Below are positions 52,847 to 62,323 of a stretch of DNA of 64,000 nt, in pieces. The DNA is from Pseudomonadota bacterium (GTDB lineage Bacteria; Pseudomonadota; Alphaproteobacteria; Rhizobiales; Rhizobiaceae): positions 1-64,000 of the forward strand of contig JAEWLS010000035.1 of NCBI GenBank assembly GCA_023457435.1, read 5' to 3'. The first letter of the stretch is position 1. Each line of letters starts with the position of its first letter. Made by a program: the position numbers and the translations under genes. The notes under the pieces are model-generated. The model did no database searches. It saw nothing but the letters and a program-made list of their open reading frames with translations, and was not told where the DNA came from.

Positions 52847-54484
52847 CTAGGCGGCGAGACGCGCCGGTGGCTCCTTGCGGCCGCGCACAATGTCGGCGCC
52901 CTTCTCGGCGATGGCGATTGTCGGTCCGTTGGTAGCGCCGGATACGATCTCAGGCATGATCGAGGCGTCGATGACGCGCAGTGCTTCGGTGCCGCGCACG
53001 CGCAGCTCGGAATCCACAACACCCATCTCGTCACTGGCGATCGCCATCTTGCAGCTGCCGACCGGGTGGTGAACCGTGGTGGCATAGGCGCGTATGTGGG
53101 CGTCGAGTTCGGCGTCCGACTGCTTGTCCACGCCGGGCAAGATCTCGCCTTCGAGGAATGGCGCTACTTCGGGCGTTTCGCTGATCCTGCGGAAAAGGCG
53201 TAGACCCTCCCGCACAATTGCCAGATCGCGGTCGCTGGACAAGAAGTTCTGATAGATCAGCGGCGCCACGGCCGTGTCTCGCGACGCGACTTCGACGCGG
53301 CCCCGGCTCTCGGGCTTCATCAACGCCACGCGGTATCCGATGCCGTCCGGGCCTGGGTCGCCGCCGGGCAGGTACTGCATCGGCTTCGGTGAGGATGCGC
53401 GGAAGAGCATCGCCAAGTCTGCCTCTCCCTTCGAGAAGCTCGACTTGACGAAACCGACGATGCCCATGGGCAGCCCGGCGGTACCGCCAGTTCCGAATAA
53501 CAGCCCCTGCGCCACCATGGCGATGAAGCGGTCGTAGCGCAGGTTCTTCTGGAACCAGCCTTGGCCTCGGCGCGCGAATTCCATCGGCACCGACATATGG
53601 TCGTGCATGTTCTTGCCGACGCCGGGAACATCGGCGACCAAATCGACGCCGATACGGCGGACCTCATCGGCTGCGCCGACGCCCGAGGCGATGAGCAGCT
53701 GTGGGGAATTGATCGCACCGGCAGCGAGGATGACCTCTCGCTTGGCCCTAACCGCAACGGTCCTGCCGTGCTGTTCGTATTCGATGCCGACAGCGCGATT
53801 GCCATCGAACACGATGCGTTTGGTAAGCGCGTTTGAAATCAGCGTGACGTTCCGTCGCTTGAGCGCCGGACGCAGATAGGCCACCGAGGCGCTGCAGCGG
53901 CGGCCGCGCCTGATCGTCCATTGGGGGACGGCGAAACCGTCCTGGAACTCCGCGTTGTTGTCGTCGCGCACGGGATAGCCAAGACGCCTGGCCGCGCCAA
54001 ACCACGCTCCGACCAGGGGGTCCTGATCCAGTCCTGCGCGGACGGTATTCAGCGGGCCGTCGCCACCGCGATAGGTGTTGGCGCCGTCTTCCCACCGCTC
54101 CGCCTTGCGGAAGTAGGGCAATATGTCGGTGTAACCCCAGTCGTTGAGACCGCTGTTCGCCCACTTGTCGTAGTCCGATGCGTGGCCACGTGCGTATGCC
54201 ATGGCATTGACCGACGACGAGCCGCCGAGCACCTTTCCGCGGGCGCAGTCGAGCACGCGGTTGTTAAGGTTCGGCTCTGGCTGGGTGTCATAGCCCCAGT
54301 CGTGCCTGCGGGCCGCGAACAGGCGGCCCCAGGCGAGCGGCATGAATATGTAAGGGTCGCGCCTGTCGGAACCACCTGCCTCAATGACTAACACGGTGTG
54401 CCGGCCGTCTTCGGACAGGCGGTTGGCGAGCACGCAGCCCGCCGAACCCGCACCGACGACGATATAGTCGTATTCTGCCGCCAA
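52847..54484 (-). CDS. GMC family FAD-dependent alcohol oxidoreductase (2)
   Basis: A 545-aa GMC flavoenzyme. FAD fingerprint IVVGAGSAGCVLANRLSEDG lies at 8-27, the signature RGKVLGGSSSVNAMAYARG near 82-100, and the active site is VHHPVGSCKM with GATNGPTIAIAEKGAD. The first His-Asn pair is kept, but the GNTN of its paralogues is GATN. It starts with TTG at 54484 and is the third gene of the leftward operon aldehyde dehydrogenase, DUF3237, GMC. Confidence 0.92.
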   Translation of the reverse strand: MAAEYDYIVVGAGSAGCVLANRLSEDGRHTVLVIEAGGSDRRDPYIFMPLAWGRLFAARRHDWGYDTQPEPNLNNRVLDCARGKVLGGSSSVNAMAYARGHASDYDKWANSGLNDWGYTDILPYFRKAERWEDGANTYRGGDGPLNTVRAGLDQDPLVGAWFGAARRLGYPVRDDNNAEFQDGFAVPQWTIRRGRRCSASVAYLRPALKRRNVTLISNALTKRIVFDGNRAVGIEYEQHGRTVAVRAKREVILAAGAINSPQLLIASGVGAADEVRRIGVDLVADVPGVGKNMHDHMSVPMEFARRGQGWFQKNLRYDRFIAMVAQGLLFGTGGTAGLPMGIVGFVKSSFSKGEADLAMLFRASSPKPMQYLPGGDPGPDGIGYRVALMKPESRGRVEVASRDTAVAPLIYQNFLSSDRDLAIVREGLRLFRRISETPEVAPFLEGEILPGVDKQSDAELDAHIRAYATTVHHPVGSCKMAIASDEMGVVDSELRVRGTEALRVIDASIMPEIVSGATNGPTIAIAEKGADIVRGRKEPPARLAA

Positions 54485-54494
54485 GGGCGCGCCC

Positions 54495-54980
54495 TTACGT
54501 GACGATGTAGTAGTGGAAGTAGCTGTGATCGGCGTGCCGCTCGCCGCAACCGACGAACAGATGCCGGGTCATCCAGTCGTACTTGCCGACGGGCGTCTCG
54601 AAAGTCGGCGTGACGCGCATGTAGTACTCGTCGAACCGCACTTCCTCGAGCCGCTCCTGCTTGGCGGCGACCTCGGGCGGAGCATGGCGATAGCCGCGAT
54701 TCTGCATGTAGATCTGCACGCCGTCATGCGTTTCCAGCATGTAGTGCGCGGAGAACTGGACCGTGTTGTCGTCGCGGTAGAGCGCCCAGTCGCCGCCCGA
54801 CATCGCCATCACCTTGCCCTGCAGGCGGGGTCCCTCGATCTCGCCGCCAGCCGCAGCAACGAAGCCGCGGATGCCGCCTTGCGGGATGCGGCCGATCTTC
54901 TGGCGGACGCCTAGCTCCATCTTGATGCGGAAGGCGAATTCGAGGCCGAGCTTCGGCGGGTCGATCGGACGTGACGACAT
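54495..54980 (-). CDS. DUF3237 family protein
   Basis: A 161-aa soluble protein. It has the family features IPQGGIRGFVAAAGGEIEGPRLQGKV (about 33-58), HYMLETHDGVQIYMQNRGYRH (about 79-99) and a final beta-rich part ending with YDWMTRHLFVGCGER. DUF3237 proteins are predicted beta-barrels of unknown function that I associate with catabolic clusters. The ATG at 54980 follows GGGAGAGAG. Its position between an aldehyde dehydrogenase and a GMC gene suggests a role as an accessory enzyme or ligand-binding protein in alcohol oxidation. Confidence 0.82.
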   Translation of the reverse strand: MSSRPIDPPKLGLEFAFRIKMELGVRQKIGRIPQGGIRGFVAAAGGEIEGPRLQGKVMAMSGGDWALYRDDNTVQFSAHYMLETHDGVQIYMQNRGYRHAPPEVAAKQERLEEVRFDEYYMRVTPTFETPVGKYDWMTRHLFVGCGERHADHSYFHYYIVT

Positions 54981-55012
54981 GAGTGGTCTCTCTCCCAGTG
55001 ATAATTCGAAGC

Positions 55013-56485
55013 TTACGAAAGCCGCATGACGAACGGGTTCGGCACGTCGGCGCCGTAGTTGATCCAGACGCTCTTGGACTTGAGGAACGTCTCGATCGCC
55101 GGCAAGCCGTTCTCGATGCCGACGCCGGAGTTCTTGTAGCCGCCGAACGGCGTGGTGTAGCTCGCGGCGCGGTAGGTGTTGACCCACACCGTACCCGCCT
55201 CGATGGCGTTCGCCATCGTGAACATGCGCTTGATGCTTTGGGTCCACACGCCGGAGGCAAGCCCGTAGATCGTGTCGTTGGCGATCTCGATCGCCTCGTC
55301 CTCGTCCTTGAACTTGATGACGGACAGCACCGGGCCGAAGACTTCCTCCTGGGCGATGCGCATCTTGTTGTTGACGCCGGTGAAGATCGTCGGCTGCACG
55401 AACCACTGGCCGAAATCCGACGCGCCGCCGCCGAGTGCCAGTTCCGCGCCCTCGTTCCTGGCCACGTCGATATAGCCGAGGACCTTCTGGTACTGCGGCG
55501 GGGTGGTCACCGGTCCGACCTGCGTGTCCGGGTCTGAGGGGTCGCCAATGCGGGCGGTCCTGGCCATGGCCAGCAGTTTGTCGACGAATTCGTCGTGGAT
55601 CGATTCCTGCACCAGCAGACGCGAACCGGCGATGCAGGTCTGGCCGCTGGCAGCGAAGATGCCTGAAATCGCGCCCTTGACCGCGTCTTCGATGACGCAA
55701 TCGTCAAACACGATGTTGGGCGACTTGCCGCCCAGCTCCAGCGTGACGGACTTGAAGTCGCGCGCCGCCGCCTGGTAGACCGCGCGCCCGCCGTAGTCCG
55801 AGCCGGTGAACGATATCTTCGCGACCTTCGGGTGCGCGGTGAGCGCTGCCCCGACGTCCTGGCCGAAGCCGGTAACGACGTTGACGACCCCGTCCGGGAA
55901 ACCCGCATCCTTGACCAGGCGTGCCATTTCCAGCGTCGAGGCGGAGGTGAATTCGGATGGCTTGATGACGATTGCGCAGCCGGCCGCGAGCGCCGGCGCC
56001 ATCTTCGACACCGCGAGCATCAGCGGCGAATTCCACGGCGTGATCGCCGCGACGACGCCGATCGGCTCCCGGCGCGTGTAGTTGAAGTAGCCCGGGCGTT
56101 CGATCGGCAGGACGCGGCCCTCGATCTTGTCGGCCATGCCGGCGAAATAATGCATGACCTGCGGCACGTAACGGAGCTGCAGGCTCATCTCGGCGATCAG
56201 CTTGCCGTTGTCGCGCGTCTCGGTTTCGGCGAGGCTCTGCCCATGCTCGGCAAGAAGCTCGGCGAACCGGCGCATGACGGCGCCTCGCGCCGATGCCGAC
56301 ATCTTCGACCACGGGCCGGTCTTGTAGGCGCGGTAGGCCGCTTCGACGGCACGCCCGGCGTCTTCGGCAGTACCCTTCGCGATCGTCGCCCAGGTCTTGG
56401 CCGTGAACGGATTCTGCGTCTCGAACCGCTCTCCACCAGAGCCTTCGACCCACTGTCCGTCGATGTACATCTGGTAGTGCTGCAT
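55013..56485 (-). CDS. Aldehyde dehydrogenase
   Basis: A 490-aa NAD(P)-dependent aldehyde dehydrogenase. AAITPWNSPL lies at 146-155, Glu250 in LELGGKSPN is the general base and Cys284 in SGQTCIAGSR the nucleophile. It is a full-length class with the oligomerisation C-terminus. The ATG has a GGGAGGGG ribosome site. It heads the leftward three-gene operon and is divergent from the thiolase gene, with a shared palindrome (site 3) and a TTGACA promoter on its strand. Confidence 0.94.
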   Translation of the reverse strand: MQHYQMYIDGQWVEGSGGERFETQNPFTAKTWATIAKGTAEDAGRAVEAAYRAYKTGPWSKMSASARGAVMRRFAELLAEHGQSLAETETRDNGKLIAEMSLQLRYVPQVMHYFAGMADKIEGRVLPIERPGYFNYTRREPIGVVAAITPWNSPLMLAVSKMAPALAAGCAIVIKPSEFTSASTLEMARLVKDAGFPDGVVNVVTGFGQDVGAALTAHPKVAKISFTGSDYGGRAVYQAAARDFKSVTLELGGKSPNIVFDDCVIEDAVKGAISGIFAASGQTCIAGSRLLVQESIHDEFVDKLLAMARTARIGDPSDPDTQVGPVTTPPQYQKVLGYIDVARNEGAELALGGGASDFGQWFVQPTIFTGVNNKMRIAQEEVFGPVLSVIKFKDEDEAIEIANDTIYGLASGVWTQSIKRMFTMANAIEAGTVWVNTYRAASYTTPFGGYKNSGVGIENGLPAIETFLKSKSVWINYGADVPNPFVMRLS

Positions 56486-56589
56486 GGACCCCTCCCTGTG
56501 AGCCGCGGCGCGGCGGCAAACGCGCGCCCGAACACAATCCGAAGCGTGCTCGGAGCAACCCTTGGGCGGTGTCGCCGATCAGATCGAGC

Positions 56590-56642
56590 TTGAAAAGCGC
56601 CGGATGCGGACCTATTAACAAGTTAAATAATAGCTTGTCAAA
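56590..56642. promoter_or_regulatory. Divergent promoters for thiolase and aldehyde dehydrogenase operons
   Basis: On the plus strand, TTGAAA (56590-56595) and TATTAA (56613-56618) are 17 bases apart and face the thiolase gene. On the minus strand, TTGACA (56642-56637) with GTTAAT (56619-56614) is also spaced 17 bases and faces the aldehyde dehydrogenase gene. Both -10 regions overlap the palindrome at 56613-56628, so one bound repressor could silence both. Confidence 0.6.
56613..56628. promoter_or_regulatory. Candidate MarR operator, site 3
   Basis: TATTAACAAGTTAAAT matches ACTTAACATGTTAAGT at 12 of 16 positions and keeps the symmetrical core TTAAC-NN-GTTAA. It is in the 206-base intergenic region between the thiolase and aldehyde dehydrogenase operons, overlapping both predicted -10 elements. 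Confidence 0.55.
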
Positions 56643-56691
56643 CCGGACGGCCTGGGGCATCTGGCCGCTATCCGAAGAGCGGGAGTGGGGC

Positions 56692-57906
56692 GTGGCCGAG
56701 GCCTACATATTCGAAGCTGTGCGTACGCCACGCGGCAAGGGGCGCCCCAATGGCGGCCTGCACACGCTGTCTCCGGTCGAGCTCAGCGCCTATGTCCTGA
56801 CCGAGCTCGACAAGCGCACCGGCTTCTCGCACGCAGACCCCGAGGATGTGGTTTTCGGCGTCGGCGACGGCGTGAACGACCAGGGCTCCAACATGGCACG
56901 CTCGGCGATCATCCATGCCGGCATGCCAGACACCATTCCCGGCTCGACGGTCAGCCGTTTCTGCTCATCCGGCCTCGACGCCGTGAACATGGCAGCATCA
57001 AAAGTGATGTCCGGCCAGGCCGACCTCGTCGTCGCCGGCGGCGTCGAGATGATGTCGCTGATCCCGATCGCGGGCACCGGCGGGCCGAACGGCTCCGACG
57101 CCATCTTCAACAACCGTGCACACTATACCCCGCTCGGAATCGCCGCCGACCTGCTTGCCACGCTTTCCGGCCACAGCCGCGAGGACGTCGACGGCTACGC
57201 GGCGGAATCGCAGGCCCGCGCCGCGGCAGCCTGGCAGGACCGGCGCTTTTCGAAGTCGGTCGTGCCGGTCGTCGACATGAACGGCGAGATGCTGCTCGAA
57301 CACGACGAATACATGCGCCCCGGCACCTCGATGGCCGATCTGGCCAAGCTCCCGGCGGCCTTTGCCGGCATGGGCGAGAAGGGTGGCTTCGACACCGTCG
57401 TCAAGCAGCGCTACCCGGAGGTGCTCAACCTCAGCCATGTCCACACTGCCGGCAATTCGTCTGGTATCGTCGACGGCGCGGCCGCCATGCTGCTCGGTTC
57501 GCTCGAAGCCGGCGAGAAGCTGGGCCTCAAGCCACGCGCCGTCATCAAGAGCTTCGCCTCGACCGGAATGGATCCGTGCCTGATGCTGGCGGCGCCTGCC
57601 GACGCGACGAAGCGTGCTCTGGCGCGCCTCGGCAAGGGCTATGACGACGTCGACCTTTACGAGGTCAACGAGGCGTTCGCCTCCGTCGTGCTGCACTTCA
57701 TGGAGCGCACGGGCGTCAGCCACGACCGCATCAACGTCAATGGCGGCGGCATCGCAATGGGCCATCCCATCGGTGCCACCGGAGTCATGCTGACCAACAC
57801 GCTGATCGACGAGCTGGAGCGCACGGGCGCCAAATCCGGCATCGTGACATTGTGCGTCGGGCTTGGCATGGGCGTGGCCACCTATATCGAGCGCGTGGAG
57901 CACTGA
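56692..57906 (+). CDS. Acetyl-CoA acetyltransferase/thiolase
   Basis: A 404-aa thiolase that cleaves 3-ketoacyl-CoA with CoA. The nucleophile Cys91 is in SRFCSSGLDA, His358 in MGHPIGATG, and the second acid-base Cys388 in TLCVGLGMG. A GTG at 56692 with GGGAG upstream gives the expected VAEAYIFEAVRTP start; longer readings run through the promoter. It is first of the rightward operon with the FadJ-like gene two bases behind it. It completes a beta-oxidation cycle. Confidence 0.94.
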   Translation: MAEAYIFEAVRTPRGKGRPNGGLHTLSPVELSAYVLTELDKRTGFSHADPEDVVFGVGDGVNDQGSNMARSAIIHAGMPDTIPGSTVSRFCSSGLDAVNMAASKVMSGQADLVVAGGVEMMSLIPIAGTGGPNGSDAIFNNRAHYTPLGIAADLLATLSGHSREDVDGYAAESQARAAAAWQDRRFSKSVVPVVDMNGEMLLEHDEYMRPGTSMADLAKLPAAFAGMGEKGGFDTVVKQRYPEVLNLSHVHTAGNSSGIVDGAAAMLLGSLEAGEKLGLKPRAVIKSFASTGMDPCLMLAAPADATKRALARLGKGYDDVDLYEVNEAFASVVLHFMERTGVSHDRINVNGGGIAMGHPIGATGVMLTNTLIDELERTGAKSGIVTLCVGLGMGVATYIERVEH

Positions 57907-57908
57907 GC

Positions 57909-60017
57909 GTGATCACTGTCGAGAAGCTGGAAGGCGGAATCGTCCGCCTGGTGCTGGCGACCGAGGGCTCGGTCAACACGCTGTCGACAGCGGTGAACAA
58001 GGAGTTCGCCCGCATCGTCGAGGAAGTGACTGCCGACGCCGCGGTGACCGGCATCATCATCACCTCGTCGAAAGGCGACTTCGCCGTCGGCGGCAATCTG
58101 GACGAGCTGCGTGCCGCGCGTACCCCTGCCGAAGTCGCGGCGATCGTCGATCCATCGCTCAAGGCCTTCCGCAAGCTCGAGACATCGGGAAAGCCGGTCG
58201 TAGCGGCGCTCAACGGCACGGCGCTGGGAGGCGGATACGAGATTGCCCTGGCGTGCCATCGCCGCATCGCTGCCGACCGCTCCGACGCCCAGTTCGGACT
58301 TCCCGAAGCAGGCCTCGGCTTGATGCCGGGCGCCGGCGGCACGCAACGCCTGCCGCGCATGATCGGCATCGCGGCGGCAGCAGACCTGATCCTCAAGGGC
58401 AAGACGCTCGGCGTGCAGGATGCGCTGAAGGCCGGCCTGATCGACGAGATCGTACCGACGGAGAAGCTGACCGAGGCCGCGGTAGCCTGGATCAAGGCCA
58501 ACCCGCAGGCGAGCCAACCGTGGGACCGCAAGGGCTGGGAGCTGCCGGGCGACCACCCGCAATCGCAGCGCGGGCGCCAATGGTTCATCGGGCAGTGGGC
58601 GAAGGTGCGCCAACGCGCCGCCGGCACCGACGAGGGCGCCATCGTGATCCTTTATGCGCTGCATCACGGTGTCGAGCGCGCGCTGGATGCGGGCATTGCC
58701 ATCGAGCGCCGGCATTTCATCAAGCTCGCTTCGGACCCGGCCGCCAAGAACCGCATCCGCAACGCCTTTTTCGCGCCGAAGGCGGCGCGCCCCAACCCGC
58801 CGAAGGGCGCTGGCGACAGCATACGTACCGTCGGCGTGATCGGCGGCGGCACGATGGGCAACGGCATCGCGTTTTCCTCGGCACGGGCCGGCTACGACGT
58901 CGTACTCATCGACGTGACCGAGGCGAAGGCGGCCGAGGCGACGGACCGTATCGCCAAGATCGTCGAGCGGCAGGTCTCGCGCGGGCGCATGAGCGACGCC
59001 GACGGCAAGGCCCTGATGTCCAAGATCGCGACCAGCGCCGACTACGCAAAGCTTTCCAGCGCCGAATTCGTCATCGAGGCGGTATTCGAGCGGCTCGACG
59101 TCAAGCACGACGTCTACCGCAAGGCCGAGGCCGCGCTGCGGCCGGACGTCACCATCGCGTCGAATACGTCGTCGATCCCGATCGTCCAGCTGGCCGCCGG
59201 GCTCAGCGACCCGTCGCGCATGGTCGGCATGCACTTCTTCGCGCCGGTCGAGACGATGAAGCTGCTCGAGATCATCGTCGCGCCGCAGACGTCGGAGAAG
59301 GCAGGCGGCGAGGCCCTGCGCATTGCCAAGGAACTCAAGAAGTCGGTGATCGTCGTCAAGGACGGCCTCGGCTTCTACACGAGCCGTATGGTCTCGTCGC
59401 TCTCGGCAGAAGCGATAACCCTGCTCGCCGAGGGCGTCGCGCCGCAGGTCATCGACAATGTCATGGTCGACCAGGGCTTTGCCATCGGCCCGGCGACGCT
59501 CGCGGAGCTGACCAAGCTGCCGCTGCTCCGCGACATCATGATCTCGATGTCGAGCGAGGGGATGCCGCAGTCGATGAAGGGCTCTCAGCCGGTCGAGGTT
59601 CTGGAGAAGCTCGTCGCCGCCGGCCGCGAAGGCAAGGCCACGGGCAAAGGCATCTACGATTATTCGGAGACTGGCCCAAAGAGCTGGCCCGGTCTCGCCG
59701 CGCTGTTCGCGCCGCGCCAGCCGGCCCTGGCCGCAGACACGGTCCGGCGCAGGCTGCTCTACACGCAGTCGCTCGAGGCCGTCCGTGCGCTCGAGGAAGG
59801 CACCGTCGACGATCCTGTCACGGCGGATCTGGCGGCGGTCACCGGCTGGGGTTACCCGACCCATCTCGGCGGGCCATTCGCGCTCATCGACACCATTGGC
59901 GCGAAGACGTTCGTCGAAGGCGCCGAAGCGCTCGAGCGCGAGTTCGGCGAGCGTTTCGCCGTACCAGCGAAGCTCCGCGACATGGCTGCCCGGGACCAGA
60001 AGTTCCACGCACTTTGA
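57909..60017 (+). CDS. Bifunctional enoyl-CoA hydratase/3-hydroxyacyl-CoA dehydrogenase (FadJ/FadB type)
   Basis: A 702-aa two-domain enzyme. The hydratase half has GGGYE (Glu111) and GLPEAGLGLMPGAGGTQ (Glu133). The dehydrogenase half has VGVIGGGTMGNGIAF (about 307-321), SNTSSIPI and the catalytic His in GMHFFAPVE (about 441), then two C-terminal helical domains. It performs the middle two steps of beta-oxidation and pairs with the thiolase just upstream. A GTG at 57909 is chosen as it fits the family start and spacing; the reading frame extends 19 codons upstream into the thiolase gene. Confidence 0.94.
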   Translation: MITVEKLEGGIVRLVLATEGSVNTLSTAVNKEFARIVEEVTADAAVTGIIITSSKGDFAVGGNLDELRAARTPAEVAAIVDPSLKAFRKLETSGKPVVAALNGTALGGGYEIALACHRRIAADRSDAQFGLPEAGLGLMPGAGGTQRLPRMIGIAAAADLILKGKTLGVQDALKAGLIDEIVPTEKLTEAAVAWIKANPQASQPWDRKGWELPGDHPQSQRGRQWFIGQWAKVRQRAAGTDEGAIVILYALHHGVERALDAGIAIERRHFIKLASDPAAKNRIRNAFFAPKAARPNPPKGAGDSIRTVGVIGGGTMGNGIAFSSARAGYDVVLIDVTEAKAAEATDRIAKIVERQVSRGRMSDADGKALMSKIATSADYAKLSSAEFVIEAVFERLDVKHDVYRKAEAALRPDVTIASNTSSIPIVQLAAGLSDPSRMVGMHFFAPVETMKLLEIIVAPQTSEKAGGEALRIAKELKKSVIVVKDGLGFYTSRMVSSLSAEAITLLAEGVAPQVIDNVMVDQGFAIGPATLAELTKLPLLRDIMISMSSEGMPQSMKGSQPVEVLEKLVAAGREGKATGKGIYDYSETGPKSWPGLAALFAPRQPALAADTVRRRLLYTQSLEAVRALEEGTVDDPVTADLAAVTGWGYPTHLGGPFALIDTIGAKTFVEGAEALEREFGERFAVPAKLRDMAARDQKFHAL

Positions 60018-60039
60018 CCTGCTTTAGGAGGAGGAGATC

Positions 60040-61056
60040 ATGAAGGCTGCGCTCGTCGACCCCATGGGTCTCGAAAACCTGAAGATAGTCGACCTTCCGG
60101 AGCCGACGCCCGGCGCCGGCGAGGTTCTCGTCGCACTCAAGGCTGCATCGCTCAACTTTCGCGACCTGCTGGCGGTCAAGGGCGGTTATGGCTCGATGCA
60201 GAAGCAGGAAAAGCTGATCCCGCTTTCCGACGGCGCCGGCGAGATCGTCGCGGTCGGCGACAAGGTGCGCGGATGGAAAGTCGGCGACCGCGTCGTCGGC
60301 TGCTTCTTCCCGGACTGGCAGGTGGGACCGCTGCGCATCGAATCCGTCGGCACCGACCTCGGCGGCCGCATGGACGGCGTCGCGTGCGAAAAGCGCGTGT
60401 TTCGCCAGGATGCCATCGTCAAGCTGCCGGACAGCCTGAGTTTCGAGGACGGCGCGGCGCTGCCATGCGCGGCGGCGACCGCCTGGAACGGCCTTGTCGA
60501 GCAGGGCAAGGTCGGCCCCGGAGATCGCGTGCTCATCCAGGGCACCGGCGGCGTATCGCTGTTCGCGCTGCAGTTCGCCGTCATGGCGGGCGCGGAGGTC
60601 TATGCGATCTCTTCCACCGCAGAAAAGCTCGAGCTCATGAAGAGCCTGGGCGCCACCCACCTCGTCAACTACAAGGAAGACGCGGAGTGGGGCAAAACGA
60701 TCCAGAAGCTGTCGAAGGGCAGGGGCGTCACGCACGCGGTCGAAGTCGCCGGCGGCGACCAGCTCAAGCAGACCATGCGCGCGCTGGCGCTCGGCGGCTA
60801 TATCTCGCTCATCGGCGTGGTCGGCGGCAACCGCTCCGAACTCAACCTCCCGGTTTTCTCCATGGGCGGCCTGCGCATGGAAGGCGCGTCCGCGGGCAGC
60901 CGCGCCGTGCTGCAGAAGCTGATCGACGCCCTGGCCATCGCCAAGGTGAAGCCGGTGCTCGACAAGAAGCGCTTCAAGCTCGACGAGCTCAAGGCCGCCC
61001 TCGAGTATCTCGCCACCGGCCAGCACGTCGGCAAGGTGATCGTCGACATCGCCTGA
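60040..61056 (+). CDS. Zinc-type MDR alcohol dehydrogenase/quinone reductase-like
   Basis: A 338-aa medium-chain dehydrogenase/reductase. The catalytic part has SLNFRDLLAVKGGYG (about 37-51), close to quinone-reductase relatives without the Cys/His zinc set; the cofactor motif is IQGTGGVSLFALQFA (about 166-180). The ATG follows AGGAGGAG. It is third in the thiolase operon. It may reduce an unsaturated intermediate or oxidise an alcohol; the sequence does not decide. Confidence 0.88.
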   Translation: MKAALVDPMGLENLKIVDLPEPTPGAGEVLVALKAASLNFRDLLAVKGGYGSMQKQEKLIPLSDGAGEIVAVGDKVRGWKVGDRVVGCFFPDWQVGPLRIESVGTDLGGRMDGVACEKRVFRQDAIVKLPDSLSFEDGAALPCAAATAWNGLVEQGKVGPGDRVLIQGTGGVSLFALQFAVMAGAEVYAISSTAEKLELMKSLGATHLVNYKEDAEWGKTIQKLSKGRGVTHAVEVAGGDQLKQTMRALALGGYISLIGVVGGNRSELNLPVFSMGGLRMEGASAGSRAVLQKLIDALAIAKVKPVLDKKRFKLDELKAALEYLATGQHVGKVIVDIA

Positions 61057-61069
61057 TAGCGGAGAAGCC

Positions 61070-61507
61070 ATGACGTCCGCGGTCAATCCCGACCACATTC
61101 TCGTCCGCACCTTCATGACAGGCGCGGGCGAGGCTGTCGCGGTCGACACGAACCCGCTGTTCAAGGCGCTCAACACGACGCTGCTGGCGATCGACGGCCA
61201 GACGGTGACGCTGCGCTTCGAGCCCGGCGACCTCTTTCGCCAGGGCAGCGGCGTCGTTCAGGGCGGCGCGATCTCGGCGATGCTCGACTTCGCCATGGCG
61301 TTCGCGGCGATGACGGTGGTGGAACCGCCGAGCAGCGTGTCGACCACCGCGATCAACACGTCGTTCTACGGGGCGGGACGCGGCAAGGTCTACGAAGCCG
61401 TCGGGACGGTCGAAAAGGCAGGCAGGCGCGTCGTCTTCACCGCGGCGACGCTATCGTGCGACGGCAAGGAAATCGCCGCCGCCACGTCGACATTGCTGGT
61501 GGTCTAG
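61070..61507 (+). CDS. PaaI family acyl-CoA thioesterase (hotdog fold)
   Basis: A 145-aa hotdog protein. GVVQGGAISAMLDFAMAFAA (about 63-82) is the PaaI-type helix with the catalytic Asp. PaaI relatives hydrolyse stalled or toxic aryl- and hydroxyaryl-CoA esters and so recover CoA. It is last of the thiolase operon and overlaps the convergent enoyl-CoA hydratase gene by four bases, which limits room for a terminator. Confidence 0.9.
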   Translation: MTSAVNPDHILVRTFMTGAGEAVAVDTNPLFKALNTTLLAIDGQTVTLRFEPGDLFRQGSGVVQGGAISAMLDFAMAFAAMTVVEPPSSVSTTAINTSFYGAGRGKVYEAVGTVEKAGRRVVFTAATLSCDGKEIAAATSTLLVV

Positions 61508-62292
61508 CGCCGCCGCGCCATGGCGAAGTCCGGCTTCTCCTTCGCAGCGAAGGCGCGCAATCCTTCGGCGACCTCGGGGGACTTGCCGAGCGCGATCGCG
61601 CGCTCCAGACCGAGCCGCAGCGCATCCGCTTCCGGCAGCTCCCAGCCCTCGCGCATCGCGCCCTTCAGCGAGGCTACCGCCATGCGCGGCCCCGCGGCAA
61701 AGCGGCGCGCCAGCTTCGCCGCTTCTGCAGCCAGTTCGGCCCGCGGAACGAGGCGGTTCGCGAGGCCCCACTGCTGCGCCTCGGCCGCCTGGACGTCGCG
61801 GCCGGTGAGCATCATTTCCATGGCGCGACCGTGACCGACGCGGCGCGGCAGCCGCACCGTGCCGCCGATGCCGGGGAAGACGCCGAGCCGAATCTCCGGA
61901 AGCGAGAAACTGGCCTCGTCCGCGGCGAGGATCATGTCGCAGCAGATCGCCAGCTCGACGCCGCCGCCGACGCAGACGCCGTTGACGGCAGCCACGGTCG
62001 GGATCTCAAGATTGGCGAGCATGTCGAAGGCGCGGTTCTCCGCGGTCAGCAAGGCGCCAGGACCCTCGCCGGTCTCGTGCAGGCGCCGCAGCTCCCCGAT
62101 GTCGGAGCCCGCACAGAAGGCCCGATCGCCGGCGCCGGTCACGACGACGGCACCGATCTCCTCATTCGCGGCGGCCGCGGCGATCGTTTCGGCCAGCTGC
62201 CCGGCCATACCGAGGCTCATGCCGTTCATCGGTGCATTGTCGAGCGTGACGGTCAGCACGCCCGCGTCGAGGGAAGACCGGATCTCGCCCAC
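61504..62292 (-). CDS. Enoyl-CoA hydratase/isomerase family protein
   Basis: A 262-aa crotonase-fold protein. The oxyanion hole is in FCAGSDIGELRR (about 60-71) and NGVCVGGGVELAICCD (about 105-120), with Glu in GGGVE; FSLPEIRLGVFPGIGG (about 128-143) keeps a second Glu, so true hydratase activity is plausible. It starts with GTG after AAGGAG. It is divergent from the third GMC gene, sharing site 4 of the palindrome, so it belongs to the same predicted regulon. Confidence 0.9.
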   Translation of the reverse strand: MGEIRSSLDAGVLTVTLDNAPMNGMSLGMAGQLAETIAAAAANEEIGAVVVTGAGDRAFCAGSDIGELRRLHETGEGPGALLTAENRAFDMLANLEIPTVAAVNGVCVGGGVELAICCDMILAADEASFSLPEIRLGVFPGIGGTVRLPRRVGHGRAMEMMLTGRDVQAAEAQQWGLANRLVPRAELAAEAAKLARRFAAGPRMAVASLKGAMREGWELPEADALRLGLERAIALGKSPEVAEGLRAFAAKEKPDFAMARRR

Positions 62293-62323
62293 GCAACACT
62301 CCTTGCCGGCTCAGCCCGCAGAT

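Noticed and set aside
57882..60008. A 708-codon open frame on the minus strand and a 726-codon frame in another plus phase, both across the FadJ-type gene
   Set aside because: Both translate to Arg/Ala/Asp-rich sequence without motifs, whereas the 57909-60017 frame has all catalytic residues. They are shadows caused by high GC and codon bias.
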